Assembly (NCBI GenBank): GCA_026390835.1
Contig: JAPLFD010000016.1
Span: forward strand, 62,001-126,000
Reading direction: 5' to 3'
Origin: Sphingobacteriales bacterium
GTDB taxonomy: Bacteria > Bacteroidota > Bacteroidia > Sphingobacteriales > Sphingobacteriaceae
DNA length: 64,000 bases
A model generated the notes under the pieces. That model was given only the letters and a program-made list of their open reading frames with translations. It was not told where the DNA came from and did no database searches. The first letter of the stretch is position 1. Every line of letters starts with the position of its first letter. The position numbers and the translations under genes are program-made. Positions 17,828 through 27,021 of the stretch are shown piece by piece.

Positions 17828-18823
17828 CTATACCACTACAAAATCTTCAAATTTCTCTTCAACCTCACTCAATACTGATGATATATCATCTACATTTTCT
17901 AAAGACACGAGCCGCATGCGGTATTCTTTAAAATCGGGCAAGCCCTTAAAATAATTGGCGTAGTGTCTTCTCATTTCAAAAATTCCGGTTTTCACACCCT
18001 TCCACTCAATAGATTTTTCTAGGTGGGTGCGGCACACAGAAATACGCTCGGCAAGGGTTGGGCCCGCCAGTTTTTCGCCGGTAGCAAAAAAGTGTTTTAT
18101 TTCTCTAAAAATCCAGGGATAGCCAATGGCTGCTCGGCCTATCATAATCCCATCAACCTCATATTCTAATCGCCAGTTGGCGGCTTTTTCTACACTATCT
18201 ACATCGCCATTTCCAAAAATGGGTATCTGAATTCTAGGGTTGCGTTTTATTTCTCGAATAAGCGACCAGTCGGCTTGGCCTTTATACATTTGCGCCCGAG
18301 TTCTCCCGTGGATGGTAAGTGCTTTTATGCCCACATCTTGTAGGCGTTCGGCCACTTCGTATATATTTTTGGTAGTGTCGTCCCAACCTAAACGGGTTTT
18401 TACAGTAACGGGTAGGTGAGTGCTTTCTACCACAGCCTTGGTCATGGCCACCATTTTATCAATATCTTGCAAGAGGCTAGCCCCGGCGCCCCTGCAGGCT
18501 ACATTTTTAACGGGGCAGCCATAATTAATATCAATTAAATCGGGCTGGGCTTGACTGGCAATTTCGGTTGCTTCCCGCATACTTTCTATGAGGCTACCAA
18601 AAATTTGAATGCCAATGGGGCGTTCGTATTCGAAAATATCCAGCTTTTGGCGGCTTTTGGCAGCCGCACGAATAAGCCCCTCCGAGGAAATAAATTCGGT
18701 GTACATTAAATCCGCACCATTTTGTTTGCACACCAAACGAAACGGCGGATCGCTTACATCCTCCATAGGGGCAAGCAAAAGCGGAAATTCACCCAATTCT
18801 ATTGTTCCAATCTTTACAGACAT
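17828..18823 (-). CDS. dusB: tRNA-dihydrouridine synthase (DusB type)
   Basis: An FMN-dependent TIM-barrel enzyme of 331 residues that reduces specific uridines in the tRNA D-loop. The active-site block PDLIDINYGCPVKNVACRGAGASLL carries the catalytic Cys. LLAPMEDVSDPPFR is at the N-terminus, and VKTRLGWDD, LTIHGRTRAQMYKG and GNGDV provide the phosphate/FMN loops. The C-terminal helical domain has REMRRHYANYFKG-like sequence. It is the first gene of a dusB-apaG unit with a well-formed promoter. Confidence 0.95.
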   Translation of the reverse strand: MSVKIGTIELGEFPLLLAPMEDVSDPPFRLVCKQNGADLMYTEFISSEGLIRAAAKSRQKLDIFEYERPIGIQIFGSLIESMREATEIASQAQPDLIDINYGCPVKNVACRGAGASLLQDIDKMVAMTKAVVESTHLPVTVKTRLGWDDTTKNIYEVAERLQDVGIKALTIHGRTRAQMYKGQADWSLIREIKRNPRIQIPIFGNGDVDSVEKAANWRLEYEVDGIMIGRAAIGYPWIFREIKHFFATGEKLAGPTLAERISVCRTHLEKSIEWKGVKTGIFEMRRHYANYFKGLPDFKEYRMRLVSLENVDDISSVLSEVEEKFEDFVVV

Positions 18824-18860
18824 ACCACAAAAGCCCTCATTTTTTTGTTACTTTATGCTT

Positions 18861-18893
18861 CAAAAGTACAAAATATAGGCACATCATGTCCAA
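18861..18893 (-). promoter_or_regulatory. dusB promoter (-33 and -7 elements)
   Basis: On the minus strand a TTG at 18893-18891 and TACTTTTG at 18868-18861 are separated by 22 bases, within the usual 17-23 base range of Bacteroidota promoters. The -33 part overlaps the first codons of the divergent CPBP gene. Confidence 0.55.
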
Positions 18894-19830
18894 AAGTATC
18901 ACATCTCCCGGCTTGGCACTTCTTAAACTCTTAGTTTTGGTGGTTTCTGGGATGTTTTTATTTTCTCTTTTAGGCCTTCTTGCGGGGTCTTTAATCTATA
19001 AGCAATCGGTATTGGTTGTTTCTCCTATGAATGAAAGCGTTGGCTTTTTGCGTATTGTTCAACTTTTTTCGAGTGTGGGTTCTTTTCTACTTCCGGCCTG
19101 GTGGTTTGCAAAACGAGAGGGCAACCAAGCCACCTCTTTTTTTAAATTAAATACAGCAACACATATTCCTCTTTTTATACTTACAGCTTTACTTTTTTAT
19201 TTCTCGTCAGGCTTTTTTCAGTGGACCATAGATGTTAACCAAGCTATGCACCTACCCGACTCTTTAGTCGGTGTAGAAAAGTGGATGCGCCAGCAAGAAG
19301 ACCAGCTAGCTACCCTTACCCAACGATTCTTATACATGCCATCGGCTGTAGATTTAGCCATAAACTTGCTTATGATTGCGCTTATTCCGGCCATTGGAGA
19401 AGAGCTGCTTTTTAGGGGATGCCTGCAACCCATTTTTGGCCGTTTGGTAAAAAATGCCCATGTGGGTATTTGGTTGGCCGCCATAGTGTTTAGTGCTATA
19501 CATCTACAATTTTATGGATTTATTCCCCGGATGTTATTGGGTGCGCTTTTTGGTTATTTATATTACTATGGAAACAGCATGTGGTACCCAATTTTAGGAC
19601 ATTTTTTAAACAACGGATCAGCCGTTGTAGCCGTATATTTTTATCAACAAAAGGGCCTTTCGGTTGCCGAAGCCATGAAACAAGAAAACCCGGCAGATAG
19701 TCGATTTTATTTACTAAGCGTGTTTTTATCGGCCACTATTACTATTTTTTTGTTTTATAAATTTTATCAAATTGCCCGACAAAAAGGGCCAAACCATCAA
19801 ACAGAAAACCATGAGCCAAAATTGGACTAA
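18886..19830 (+). CDS. CPBP family intramembrane glutamic endopeptidase
   Basis: A polytopic membrane protease of 314 residues. ATG 18886 is preferred because the longer frame reads through the dusB promoter. About seven to eight hydrophobic helices are present. The CPBP (Abi/CAAX) motifs are EELLFRG (paired Glu and Arg), then FSAIHLQFYGFIPRMLLGALFGY with the motif-2 His, and the later GHFLNNGSA (His and Asn). Members cleave membrane-associated substrates, and some act in bacteriocin immunity; the substrate here is unknown. The C-terminal codons overlap the start of the DUF2007 gene by 20 bases. Confidence 0.9.
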   Translation: MSKSITSPGLALLKLLVLVVSGMFLFSLLGLLAGSLIYKQSVLVVSPMNESVGFLRIVQLFSSVGSFLLPAWWFAKREGNQATSFFKLNTATHIPLFILTALLFYFSSGFFQWTIDVNQAMHLPDSLVGVEKWMRQQEDQLATLTQRFLYMPSAVDLAINLLMIALIPAIGEELLFRGCLQPIFGRLVKNAHVGIWLAAIVFSAIHLQFYGFIPRMLLGALFGYLYYYGNSMWYPILGHFLNNGSAVVAVYFYQQKGLSVAEAMKQENPADSRFYLLSVFLSATITIFLFYKFYQIARQKGPNHQTENHEPKLD

Positions 19831-20014
19831 AGTATATACCACTAGCGATCCCATTAAAGCCGAACTAAGCAAACAATTATTAGAAGAGAATGGGATAGAG
19901 GCCGTGCTTTTAAACAAACAAGATTCTTCATACCATTTTGGAGAAGTACAGGTTTTGGTACCCGAACTGGATAGCCAAACCGCACAAAAACTTTTATCCG
20001 ATAACCCATTTTAA
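19811..20014 (+). CDS. DUF2007 domain protein (putative signal-transducing protein)
   Basis: A 67-residue PII-like small protein starting at ATG 19811, inside the end of the CPBP gene. WTKVYTTSDPIKAELSKQLL and the ILVPE-like VQVLVPELDSQTAQKLL fit DUF2007. Such proteins often have a ferredoxin-like alpha/beta fold, and the function is not established. It is cotranscribed with the CPBP and cdsA genes, with 3 bases between its stop and the cdsA start. Confidence 0.85.
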   Translation: MSQNWTKVYTTSDPIKAELSKQLLEENGIEAVLLNKQDSSYHFGEVQVLVPELDSQTAQKLLSDNPF

Positions 20015-20017
20015 TAT

Positions 20018-20821
20018 ATGAAAACCAGAGTCATTACCGCATTTTTCTTTGCTAGCTGCATGTTGGGCTCTCTCTTTTTTGGTCCTTTCGTTTTTGCCGC
20101 TTTTGGCTTCTTATTGGTGGTGGTGGGTCTTCTAGAATTTTATCGCCTAGTAAAAAGCACCGAGCTGTCTCCCAACATTCCCGCCGGATTAATCCTTTCT
20201 TCGGCGGTATATGGTTTAGCATTTTCGGTTTTAGTATACAACAAAAGTTTACAAAACGCACTTTTATTGGTGCCCATAGTATTGGTGGTATTTGTTGCCG
20301 AGTTATACCGAAAAAGCAGTACACCCTTTCAAAATATTGCTATAACCTTATTGGCTGTGTGTTATGTAGCCATTCCTTTTTCCTTTTACCTTGCATTGGG
20401 TTTTATGAATGCTAGTTTTTCATTTATTTTACCACTTTCTCTCCTTTTGCTCATATGGGCAAATGATTCTGGAGCATATGTACTTGGTGTTACACTAGGC
20501 AAAAACAAGCTTTTTGAACGCCATTCACCCAAAAAATCGTGGGAAGGATTTATTGGTGGTATTTTGATTGCAGGACTAGCTGGATGGATTTTAAGCAGGT
20601 ATGTGTATACAATTTCACCTATTCATTGGTTGGCGTTGGCTGTATTAGTAGGTGTTGCCGGTACACTTGGAGATTTGGTAGAATCTATGTTGAAGCGCAG
20701 TTTAAATATTAAAGATTCGGGTTCTTTTTTACCCGGCCACGGCGGACTTTTAGACCGCTTTGATAGTCTCATTTTTGCCGCTCCCCTGATGTATATTTAT
20801 CTCACTTATTTTGCAGGCTAA
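20018..20821 (+). CDS. cdsA: phosphatidate cytidylyltransferase
   Basis: Makes CDP-diacylglycerol from phosphatidic acid and CTP, the branch point of phospholipid synthesis; inner membrane. The 267-residue protein has about eight membrane helices. It has the family motifs WANDSGAYVLG, the SPKKSWEGFIGG block and the C-terminal signature LVESMLKRSLNIKDSG...LPGHGGLLDRFDSL with metal-binding Asp residues. A psd gene in this window acts downstream in the same pathway. It is 6 bases upstream of the TonB-like gene. Confidence 0.96.
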   Translation: MKTRVITAFFFASCMLGSLFFGPFVFAAFGFLLVVVGLLEFYRLVKSTELSPNIPAGLILSSAVYGLAFSVLVYNKSLQNALLLVPIVLVVFVAELYRKSSTPFQNIAITLLAVCYVAIPFSFYLALGFMNASFSFILPLSLLLLIWANDSGAYVLGVTLGKNKLFERHSPKKSWEGFIGGILIAGLAGWILSRYVYTISPIHWLALAVLVGVAGTLGDLVESMLKRSLNIKDSGSFLPGHGGLLDRFDSLIFAAPLMYIYLTYFAG

Positions 20822-20827
20822 AACAAC

Positions 20828-21856
20828 ATGCAAGACGAAAAGAAACTTCCCGAAACCCAAATTCTTCCCGATAAATCTGTTTGGCGTTTTGCCATTTCTA
20901 TGGGTGTTTTGGTGCTTTTGTTGTTACTTCTTTCTGTTTTTTCTGATGACATCCGCCACATACTTAACCCCCCACCCACAAAAACCACTCCAGCAAATTT
21001 AGCACCCACATCTCTAGAAAAAGCCATAAACTTAAGCGATGAGGAGTTAAAAACCTATCTTATTAAATTTATTGAAGCGTTTTATGTTGATCAAAAGAAA
21101 GGCTATTTTGATCCACCGAGTTATTTCTCCACCATTACCGACACCTATTATAATTACCACCACCTAACACACCGGCAACTCAAAACCATCAATCGTGAGC
21201 GCCGGTTGGCATACCAAAAACAAACACTTAATTGGTTGGAGCCCACCCTTAGTGTTGACCGCCGTAACGACACACTGGTGGTCACCTATTGGACTAAGCA
21301 GACCTACACCAGGCCAAATGAGTTGGTGCGGGTACAGGCCGATATATTAATGGAACTAAAATTCACCAAATACGGGAAAATATGTTCTTTAAAGGAAATA
21401 GAGGTGTTGAATTTAATCAGCACCCCGATACCAATAACCACCCCGCCAACCACCCCCTCAACCACAACTCTCCCGACCCAAGAATCCACGGCAGAATCAA
21501 CTTTTGAACCCCCAAAACCCAACCAAGAGGCAAAAATAAATACGTTGGGCATTCCAGACACATCACCCCAATTCAAGGGTGGTCAAAAAAAATTAGTACG
21601 CTTTCTAAATAAAAACCTACAGTATCCAACCGTTGCCGAAGAACAAGGTGTGGAGGGGAAGGTTTTCGTATACTTTGTTGTTGAGACCAATGGAGAACTT
21701 AGCAATTTTAAGGTTTTAAGAGGAATTGGTGCCGGTTGTGATGAAGAGGCCCTTCGGGTATTGCGTCTATCGCCAAACTGGCAAGCCGGCACTTTAAATG
21801 GAGTAGAGATTCGTAGCTCTTACGTTCTTCCAATTACCTTTTTATTGGGTAATTAG
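20828..21856 (+). CDS. TonB-like energy transducer with an extra middle domain
   Basis: A 342-residue protein anchored by one helix (about residues 19-38). A Pro/Thr-rich segment follows, then an unassigned domain (about 60-195, from LSDEELKTYLIKFIEAFYVD to the SLKEIEVLNL end). By pattern this domain resembles an NTF2-like fold, which is my inference. A second Pro/Thr linker (about 200-235) leads to a TonB C-terminal domain (about 245-342: FKGGQKKLVRFLNKNLQYP, GVEGKVFVYFVV, PNWQAGTLNG). TonB domains of this sort contact the TonB box of outer-membrane receptors; the role of the middle domain is unknown. The stop overlaps the converging mfd stop by four bases. Confidence 0.8.
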   Translation: MQDEKKLPETQILPDKSVWRFAISMGVLVLLLLLLSVFSDDIRHILNPPPTKTTPANLAPTSLEKAINLSDEELKTYLIKFIEAFYVDQKKGYFDPPSYFSTITDTYYNYHHLTHRQLKTINRERRLAYQKQTLNWLEPTLSVDRRNDTLVVTYWTKQTYTRPNELVRVQADILMELKFTKYGKICSLKEIEVLNLISTPIPITTPPTTPSTTTLPTQESTAESTFEPPKPNQEAKINTLGIPDTSPQFKGGQKKLVRFLNKNLQYPTVAEEQGVEGKVFVYFVVETNGELSNFKVLRGIGAGCDEEALRVLRLSPNWQAGTLNGVEIRSSYVLPITFLLGN

Positions 21857-24800
21857 CCAACCAATTCATTAAGCAAGAAAATAGCCTGATTAAGGCTATG
21901 CACATCTTCAAATGCAATTCTAAGAACACCCTTAACCTCTTTTAGGTTACAAGATTTTGGTTTGGCTTGAACCATTGCCAACACTTTTCCAAATGCCTCC
22001 GAATCAAAGTAGGGCGATTGTTGGTTGCTTACAAAATAGCCACGCAATACACCCTTTTTAAGAGAGATTTTTTCAAAACCAACACGCTTACCCAACCATT
22101 GCAAACGCAAGGTGTTAGCCAGCTCTTTTACCGAATCCGGCAGAGGTCCAAATCGGTCTATAAGGCCTTGTTCAAAAGCCAATAAATCAGTTTCTGTTTG
22201 TAGGGTAGAAAGGGCACTGTATAAATTATAGCGCTCAGCAATGCTGGTTACATACTCATCGGGAATCAACACCTCCAAATCGGTATCTACCTGTGTAAAT
22301 GAAATTAAATCACGCTCTTTTTCTTCTTCAAAAAGGCCCTTAAACTCCTCTTCTTTTAATTCTTGTATGGCCTCGTCTAAAATTTTATGATACATTTCAA
22401 AGCCAATTTCGGCAATAAAGCCACTTTGTTCGGCACCTAAAAGGTTTCCACTTCCACGAATATCTAAATCACGCATGGCTACGTTAAACCCGCTACCCAA
22501 TTCCGAAAACTCTTCTATGGCGCTTAGGCGCTTGCGGGCTTCGCCGGTGAGGGTAGAAAGCGGCGGACTTAGCAAATAACAAAAGGCCTTTGTATTAGAT
22601 CGGCCCACACGACCACGCATTTGGTGTAAATCGCTTAAGCCAAACATGTGCGCATGGTTAATAATAATGGTATTGGCATTTGGTATATCCAATCCAGCCT
22701 CAATAATAGTGGTGGCTACCAACACATCGGTTTCCGCGTTCACGAATTTGAGCATCACATCTTCCAGTGCATCGCCCTCTAGTTGTCCATGGGCAATACC
22801 AATTCTAGCCCCCGGCACTAGTTTTTGAATAAGCCCCCCGAGTTGGGCTAAATCTTGCACCCGATTGTGAATAAAGAATACCTGCCCACCACGAGCCATC
22901 TCAAACTCTACAGCCTCTTGTATTAGTTTTTCGTTAAACACGTGCAATTCCGTTTGCACCGCTTGCCGGTTTGGCGGCGGTGTGTTAATGATGCTTAAAT
23001 CCCGAGCACCCATTAAAGAAAAATGCAGGGTTCTGGGAATAGGAGTGGCGGTAAGCGTGAGCGTATCTACGTTTATTCTAAACTGTTTTAATTTTTCTTT
23101 TACCCCAACGCCAAACTTTTGTTCCTCATCAATAATCAGAAGACCTAAATCTTTAAACTGCACATCTTTACTCACCAAGCGGTGGGTTCCAATAATGATA
23201 TCTACCCTGCCATCGGCTAGTTTTTGTAGTGTTTCTTTTATTTGTGCCGATGTTTTAAACCGATTGATATAATCTACTGTGCAGGGAAATTCTCCCAGCC
23301 TAGCTACAAAGGTTTTAAAATGTTGAAGTGCCAAAATGGTGGTGGGCACCAATACGGCTACCTGCTTTCCATCGGTTACGGCTTTAAATGCCGCCCGAAT
23401 GGCTATCTCTGTTTTTCCAAAGCCCACATCGCCGCAAATTAGGCGATCCATTGGGTGAGGCGCCTCCATGTCTTTTTTAACATCAGCGGTAGCTTTTTCT
23501 TGGTCGGGGGTATCTTCGTAAATAAACGAAGCCTCTAATTCGGTTTGTAAATAGGTGTCGGGTCTAAAAGTGTTGCCCTCTTTTGTTTTGCGCTGAGCGT
23601 ATAATTTAATGAGATCTCGGGCAATATCTTTTACCTTTTTCTTGGTCGATTTTTTAAGTTTATCCCAAGTATCGGTACCCAATTTATTGAGTTTGGGTAT
23701 GGCACCCTCTTTGCCCGAAAATTTAGCAATGCGATTTAAGGAGTTGATATTTACATACAACAAATCGTTATCGGCATATACCAAGCGAATCATTTCTTGA
23801 GATTTTCCGTTTACCTCCACCTTTTCCAATCCGGCATATTTACCCACCCCGTGGTCTATATGGGTAATAAAATCGCCGGGTTTTAAATCTCTTAACTCTT
23901 TAAGCGTGAGTGCCTGAGAGCGTATATACCCCTTTTTAAGTTTGTATTTATAGTAGCGATCGAAAATTTGATGATCGGTATAGCAAGCCAACTTTTGGTC
24001 CCTATCTACAAAACCCTCTCGTAACGAAAGGTGTATGGGTGTGAATTTCACCGTTTTATCCAAATCTTCAAAAATGCTGTACAAGCGCTCTGATTGTTTA
24101 GCAGAATCGGTAAAAATGTAATTTTCTATGTGCCCCGCTTCGTTCTTTTTTAGGTTGTGAATAAGCAGGCTAAAATCTTTGTTAAAAGAGGGCTGTGGAC
24201 TTAAATTGAACGAAAAAATGTGATCGGCTTGGTAGAAAAACTGTTTTCCAAACTCCAGTACGGTAAAATCTTGTAGCTGGCTGGCCAACATTTTTTCATC
24301 GAGTAGTTGTTGGTTTGGGTTTAGCCATTCGGGGTTTTGCTTTTTATCCGCCTCGGGTATGGCTTCCCACAACCCTTTGCTTTTTTTGTAGCCATTTTTA
24401 ACCACATCAAGCGTCATCTGCGCATCTTTTATCCAAACCGCACAATCGTTACCTAAATATTCTAAGAGCGAAATTTTATCATCACTTAAAAACTTGGCCC
24501 GCACATTGGGTACAATGGTAATGTATTTGAGTTTACTTACAGATAGCTGGTCTTCAATCTCAAAATCGCGGATGCTTTCAATGCTATCGCCAAAAAATTC
24601 AATACGATAGGGTCTGAAATGCGAAAAGGAAAATATATCGACAATACCGCCACGTACCGCAAATTGCCCAGGAGCATACACAAAATCTACCCGATCAAAT
24701 TCATAGTCCGTTAAAAAGTCGGCAATAAATTCAATGTCTAGTTTGGCCCCTTCGGTTATTTCGAGTGTATTTTTTTCTAATGACTTGCGATTGATGACCT

Positions 24801-25194
24801 TTTCACAAAGAGCTTCGGGATAACTTACTACCAATCGGGCAGCAGCCTGAGCATTTTTTAGTTCGTTTAACAGTTCGGCCCGCTGCAACACCATGCTATT
24901 ATCTGGCTGTGTAAAATCGAAAGCTTTGCGACACGATGCTGGGAAAAACAAGGCCTCTTTCCCCAATATATTTTCTAAATCGTTTAAGAAATAAGCGGCC
25001 TCTTCTCTATCAGGAAGTACAAAGAGCGTAGTTTTTTGCTGCAATAAAAACAAAGCTACCGCCAGCACCGCATCACTCGATCCGATGAGACCCTTAAGCT
25101 GTACCCGTGGGGTTTTTCCCGAATTTAGCACCGTGGCTAATTCGTTTACCCGGGGGTCGGCTTGGTACCGTTGTAGTAGTTCTCTAATTGTCAC
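21853..25194 (-). CDS. mfd: transcription-repair coupling factor
   Basis: Removes RNA polymerase stalled at DNA lesions and recruits UvrA. A GTG start at 25194 (giving VTIRELLQRYQ, 1113 residues) is favoured. The next upstream in-frame ATG at 25284 adds 30 hydrophobic residues and overlaps the divergent gene. Features in order: UvrB-like N-terminal region, RNA polymerase interaction domain (GDFITHIDHGVGKYAGLEKV), and Walker A GDVGFGKTEIA. Then come DEEQ (LLIIDEEQKFGV), TATPIPRTL, the QMRGRVGRS helicase motif VI, and the C-terminal TRCF domain. Confidence 0.95.
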   Translation of the reverse strand: MTIRELLQRYQADPRVNELATVLNSGKTPRVQLKGLIGSSDAVLAVALFLLQQKTTLFVLPDREEAAYFLNDLENILGKEALFFPASCRKAFDFTQPDNSMVLQRAELLNELKNAQAAARLVVSYPEALCEKVINRKSLEKNTLEITEGAKLDIEFIADFLTDYEFDRVDFVYAPGQFAVRGGIVDIFSFSHFRPYRIEFFGDSIESIRDFEIEDQLSVSKLKYITIVPNVRAKFLSDDKISLLEYLGNDCAVWIKDAQMTLDVVKNGYKKSKGLWEAIPEADKKQNPEWLNPNQQLLDEKMLASQLQDFTVLEFGKQFFYQADHIFSFNLSPQPSFNKDFSLLIHNLKKNEAGHIENYIFTDSAKQSERLYSIFEDLDKTVKFTPIHLSLREGFVDRDQKLACYTDHQIFDRYYKYKLKKGYIRSQALTLKELRDLKPGDFITHIDHGVGKYAGLEKVEVNGKSQEMIRLVYADNDLLYVNINSLNRIAKFSGKEGAIPKLNKLGTDTWDKLKKSTKKKVKDIARDLIKLYAQRKTKEGNTFRPDTYLQTELEASFIYEDTPDQEKATADVKKDMEAPHPMDRLICGDVGFGKTEIAIRAAFKAVTDGKQVAVLVPTTILALQHFKTFVARLGEFPCTVDYINRFKTSAQIKETLQKLADGRVDIIIGTHRLVSKDVQFKDLGLLIIDEEQKFGVGVKEKLKQFRINVDTLTLTATPIPRTLHFSLMGARDLSIINTPPPNRQAVQTELHVFNEKLIQEAVEFEMARGGQVFFIHNRVQDLAQLGGLIQKLVPGARIGIAHGQLEGDALEDVMLKFVNAETDVLVATTIIEAGLDIPNANTIIINHAHMFGLSDLHQMRGRVGRSNTKAFCYLLSPPLSTLTGEARKRLSAIEEFSELGSGFNVAMRDLDIRGSGNLLGAEQSGFIAEIGFEMYHKILDEAIQELKEEEFKGLFEEEKERDLISFTQVDTDLEVLIPDEYVTSIAERYNLYSALSTLQTETDLLAFEQGLIDRFGPLPDSVKELANTLRLQWLGKRVGFEKISLKKGVLRGYFVSNQQSPYFDSEAFGKVLAMVQAKPKSCNLKEVKGVLRIAFEDVHSLNQAIFLLNELVG

Positions 25195-25244
25195 CCATCC
25201 TGTTTTCGCTGCAAATATAGCACCTGTGCACCAAAATAATAGGA

Positions 25245-25550
25245 ATGGTGTTTGTATATTTAATTGTGAAAAAATATCTACCACCGCCCGAGTTACTTTT
25301 TTGGATTATGGCCCTGATTTTATTTGCAATTAGCACACCCGGAGCAAATCACTTCACACTTTGCCCATTGGCAAATTTAGGGATTACGTGGTGCCCGGGT
25401 TGTGGACTTGGACGGGCTATTATTTATGTATTTCATGGTGAAATTATCGCCGCTCAAAGGCTTCACTGGTTTGTATTTCCAGCCTTAGCCATTTTGCTTT
25501 TTAGAATAGCTCAGCTTTCCAAGCAATTTATTTTATCTTTAAAAAACTAA
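25245..25550 (+). CDS. DUF2752 family small membrane protein
   Basis: A 101-residue protein of about three hydrophobic segments. FTLCPLANLGITWCPGCGLGRAI is the Cys-containing DUF2752 signature (CPxCGxxR-like). The function is unknown. The start may be ATG 25245 or the GTG eight codons in. It is the first of a rightward run with the TM2, nif3 and zinc-ribbon genes. Confidence 0.82.
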   Translation: MVFVYLIVKKYLPPPELLFWIMALILFAISTPGANHFTLCPLANLGITWCPGCGLGRAIIYVFHGEIIAAQRLHWFVFPALAILLFRIAQLSKQFILSLKN

Positions 25551-25560
25551 ATCTTCTAGT

Positions 25561-25917
25561 ATGAATCAACAATTTTTTATGCAACTGAAGGGTATTACCC
25601 CCGCAGAATATCAGTTTTTAGAGCAATTAACCAAAAGTATGTCCGAGGGACAGTTGAAAACCTTTACCATGTTTTATACAGGAAAAAGAAAAGATCCCCA
25701 AGATATTTTTTTGTTTACCCTTTTGGGCCTGGTGGTTGTTGCTGGTGTACAACGTTTTGTGGTCGGACAAATAGGCATGGGTCTTTTGTATTTATTCACT
25801 GGCGGTCTTTGCCTCATTGGCACTATCGTTGATTTAGTGAACCATAAATCAATAGCCCAAGAATACAACCAAAAAGTAGCTATGGAAGCTGTCCAAATGA
25901 GTAGAATGGGTTTATAA
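25561..25917 (+). CDS. TM2 domain-containing protein
   Basis: A 118-residue protein with a charged N-terminal half. A TM2 domain of two short helices follows (about 50-65 and 72-95): DIFLFTLLGLVVVAGVQRF, a VGQIGMGLLYLFTGG turn and IGTIVDLV. TM2 domains occur in many bacterial membrane proteins of unknown role. It starts 10 bases after the DUF2752 stop and ends 6 bases before nif3, so the three are probably an operon. Confidence 0.88.
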   Translation: MNQQFFMQLKGITPAEYQFLEQLTKSMSEGQLKTFTMFYTGKRKDPQDIFLFTLLGLVVVAGVQRFVVGQIGMGLLYLFTGGLCLIGTIVDLVNHKSIAQEYNQKVAMEAVQMSRMGL

Positions 25918-25923
25918 TTTGAA

Positions 25924-27021
25924 ATGAAGTTAAAAGAACTCTGTACGTACTTAGAGTCGGTTGCTCCCTTGGCCTACCAAGAGAGCTACGATAACTCCGG
26001 CTTATTGGTAGGAAACCCAGATACGATTATTCATGGCGCAGTAATTTCCCTAGACTGCACCGAAGACGTGATAGACGAAGCCATTAAAAAAGGCTGTAAT
26101 CTGGTCATTTCACACCACCCACTTGTTTTTAAGGGCCTCAAGCGCTTTACCGGATCTAGTTATGTAGATCGTACACTGATTAAAGCCATAAAAAATGATG
26201 TGGCGATTTACGCCATTCATACCAATTTAGATAACGTAGCAGCCGGTGTAAACAAAGCTTTAGCCGATAAAATTGGCCTCCAAAATCTGCGTATCTTGGC
26301 ACCTAAGAGTGGAGTTTTAAAAAAATTGGTTACGCTGTGTCCACACCAACAAGCCGATGCGGTGAGAGCCGCTTTATTTGCTGCTGGTGCGGGTCAAATT
26401 GGACACTATGCCCAGTGCAGCTTCAACGTGGCCGGAGAAGGAACCTTTACCGCACAAGAGGGAGCCAACCCTTTTGTGGGCAACATTGGCACCCCGCAAA
26501 AAGAAGCGGAGCTGCGTATAGAGGTATTGTATCCTGAGCATATTGAAAAAACAGTGCTTTTAGCCTTAAAAGCCACTCACCCTTATGAAGAGGTGGCTTA
26601 TTTTCTACAAACACTTAGCAATAGCCACCAAGAAATTGGATCGGGTATGATTGGAGAATTGCCCGAAGCACAAGATGCGCTTGCTGTTTTGCAACACATA
26701 AAATCACAATTGGGAGTGCCGGTGATACGGCATACTCAATTAGTGGAAAAGAAAATTAAAAAAATAGCCATTTGTGGTGGGTCGGGTAGTTTCTTGCTAC
26801 CCAATGCCCTAGCCGCCGGTGCCGATTTGTTTGTAACGGCCGACTATAAATACCACGAATTTTTTGATGCCGATAAGCAACTCATTATTGCCGATGTAGG
26901 ACACTTTGAAAGTGAACAGTTTACGCAAATGCTTTTGTTTGAAACTATTACTAAAAATTTTCCTAACTTTGCACTCCATTTAACAGAACAAGTTACAAAC
27001 CCCATCAAGTATTTAATTTAA
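25924..27021 (+). CDS. Nif3-like dinuclear metal center protein (YqfO/GTP cyclohydrolase I type 2 family)
   Basis: A 365-residue protein, longer than the about 250-residue E. coli YbgI because a PII-like insert domain (about 125-230) splits the two Nif3 halves, as in Bacillus YqfO. Metal-binding positions are visible in VISHHPLVFKGL, IYAIHTNLDNV and the C-terminal VGHFESEQF. It assembles as a hexameric toroid; the true reaction is uncertain. Its TAA and the ATG of the next gene share one base (TAATG), indicating tight coupling to the zinc-ribbon gene. Confidence 0.93.
   Translation: MKLKELCTYLESVAPLAYQESYDNSGLLVGNPDTIIHGAVISLDCTEDVIDEAIKKGCNLVISHHPLVFKGLKRFTGSSYVDRTLIKAIKNDVAIYAIHTNLDNVAAGVNKALADKIGLQNLRILAPKSGVLKKLVTLCPHQQADAVRAALFAAGAGQIGHYAQCSFNVAGEGTFTAQEGANPFVGNIGTPQKEAELRIEVLYPEHIEKTVLLALKATHPYEEVAYFLQTLSNSHQEIGSGMIGELPEAQDALAVLQHIKSQLGVPVIRHTQLVEKKIKKIAICGGSGSFLLPNALAAGADLFVTADYKYHEFFDADKQLIIADVGHFESEQFTQMLLFETITKNFPNFALHLTEQVTNPIKYLI

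Noticed and set aside
22646-23800. Several open frames of 60-100 codons on the plus strand opposite mfd.
   Set aside because: They are antisense shadows of a well-conserved coding frame and have no recognisable domains or promoter signals.
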